This document shows, in pieces, positions 63,145 to 64,000 of a stretch of 64,000 nt of DNA. The notes beneath the pieces are model-generated. The model worked only from the letters and a program-made list of their open reading frames with translations, did no database searches and was not told where the DNA came from. The DNA comes from Tritrichomonas foetus. Taxonomy: Eukaryota; Parabasalia; Tritrichomonadida; Tritrichomonadidae. The stretch spans positions 54,837 through 118,836 of the forward strand of contig MLAK01001004.1 of NCBI GenBank assembly GCA_001839685.1, written 5' to 3'. The position numbers and the translations under genes were made by a program. How positions within the stretch are numbered: position 1 is the first letter of the stretch; every line of letters starts with the position of its first letter.

Positions 63145-64000
63145 GATAAAATAAAATCACAAACGAAAAATAAAAATTTAGGACTCAGATTTTGGTAAAA
63201 AACTTATTTGGTTGTTATATACCTTATTAAATTAATTCACAAAATAATATTTTTCTTTTTTAAGGTTTGTTGCACCTATTGAGAGTAGGGTTTCAATAAG
63301 GTCATTCAAAAATATCAAATTGAATAGAGGTAAAAATCGACAAAATTTCTTGTTTTGAAAAAGAAATGATTAGATTCAATGAAACCGCATGTCATTCACC
63401 AAAGTATGGTGAATATGACCATGATCGATAGCAACTTTTTCTATGAGTTTAACAGAAATGATCTATCGTATGCAGTAAATCATTATTATTTTCTTTATAC
63501 TAAATTTAATAATGATAACATCTTGAAATTTGTTCTATGTTTCCTTAACACCAAGAATTTGAAATAAATTTTTATTTCCAATAAAAAAGTTCATTTACAG
63601 TGCAGCATTTTTTTACTAATCTTTTGTTGACATATCGAAAGCAGCAATCTTATGAATTCATTAGCAGATATTGCCATACAGTGGACCAATACATTAATTT
63701 TTCGTTAATCTCATTTCTCTCTTAGTTGTAATAAATTCCTGCAGGAGATGAAAGAAAATCTTGATGAACTAAAAATTAATTTTTAAATCAAGATTCAATT
63801 CATATTTGGCTGTGCATTGACAATTTTCATAAATTTACAAAATAGACAGAAAACAATTCAATTATGCTATTCAAAATTCAATTTCTCACACAATTTTTCT
63901 GAGAAAATTTCAAAGACTTTTTTTTCATCGTTTTTGAATGAAGAACACTTATTCAGACAGGTTTGATCTACGTATAGGTGTTCAACATTCAAACTACCAA
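63145..64000. other. Intergenic at window end
   Basis: About 850 AT-rich bases. A 62-codon plus-strand ORF (63379-63567) is present without motifs. Nothing else recognised before the window ends. Confidence 0.4.

Overview
The window is from a eukaryote with a compact, AT-rich, intron-poor nuclear genome, most likely a parabasalid (trichomonad) protist and probably of the Tritrichomonas type. Support: very long uninterrupted ORFs; gene families typical of trichomonads (BEACH proteins, multi-membrane PAS/adenylyl cyclase, BTB-BACK-F5/8C protein, ankyrin protein with a DUF3447-like N-terminus); a bacterial-type NADP glutamate dehydrogenase; an amidohydrolase with a hydrogenosome-like leader; a DD34D mariner; and TCAYTWY initiator-like motifs just upstream of many start codons. 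The species is inferred. Some sequence is draft quality: a 684-base N gap at 29878-30561 and single Ns near 31348-31356, 57905 and 58688-58714.

Layout. 1-2367 is a gene graveyard with remains of a GH95-type alpha-L-fucosidase and of a protein kinase. 2368-22710 is gene dense: a 2620-aa BEACH/WD40 protein, a MAP65/Ase1-like microtubule bundler, an importin-like HEAT protein, a BTB-BACK-F5/8C protein, a glutamate dehydrogenase broken by one frameshift, a PPP phosphatase, a DEDD 3'-5' exonuclease and an NAA40-type N-acetyltransferase. 23050-27813 is a 1587-aa membrane adenylyl cyclase. 27814-29746 has no convincing protein gene but holds a GC-richer, hairpin-rich island that may be a non-coding RNA. 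29747-33709 is one ankyrin gene, cut by a full-length mariner and carrying a 160-bp tandem array that shifts frame at every unit.

33907-47297 carries a second BEACH protein (2448 aa), a GOST/Wntless-like membrane protein, an SsnA-like amidohydrolase, a broken unknown gene and a MOB1 protein. 47298-49682 is intergenic and is dominated by a 1.38-kb element with perfect 37-bp terminal inverted repeats that begin with TTAA. 49683-63144 carries a CFAP20-domain protein, an LRR/coiled-coil protein, a RhoGAP, an ATG10-like E2 enzyme, a RhoGEF-PH-Kelch protein, a coiled-coil protein without an in-frame ATG at its natural N-terminus, a small unknown ORF and an ARM/HEAT-like protein.

There are no operons. 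Genes lie on both strands, are single exon as far as can be seen, and often have short spacers. Recurrent themes are cytoskeleton and signalling (MAP65, RhoGAP, RhoGEF, MOB1, CFAP20, cyclase, PPP phosphatase) and membrane traffic or autophagy (two BEACH proteins, GOST protein, ATG10).
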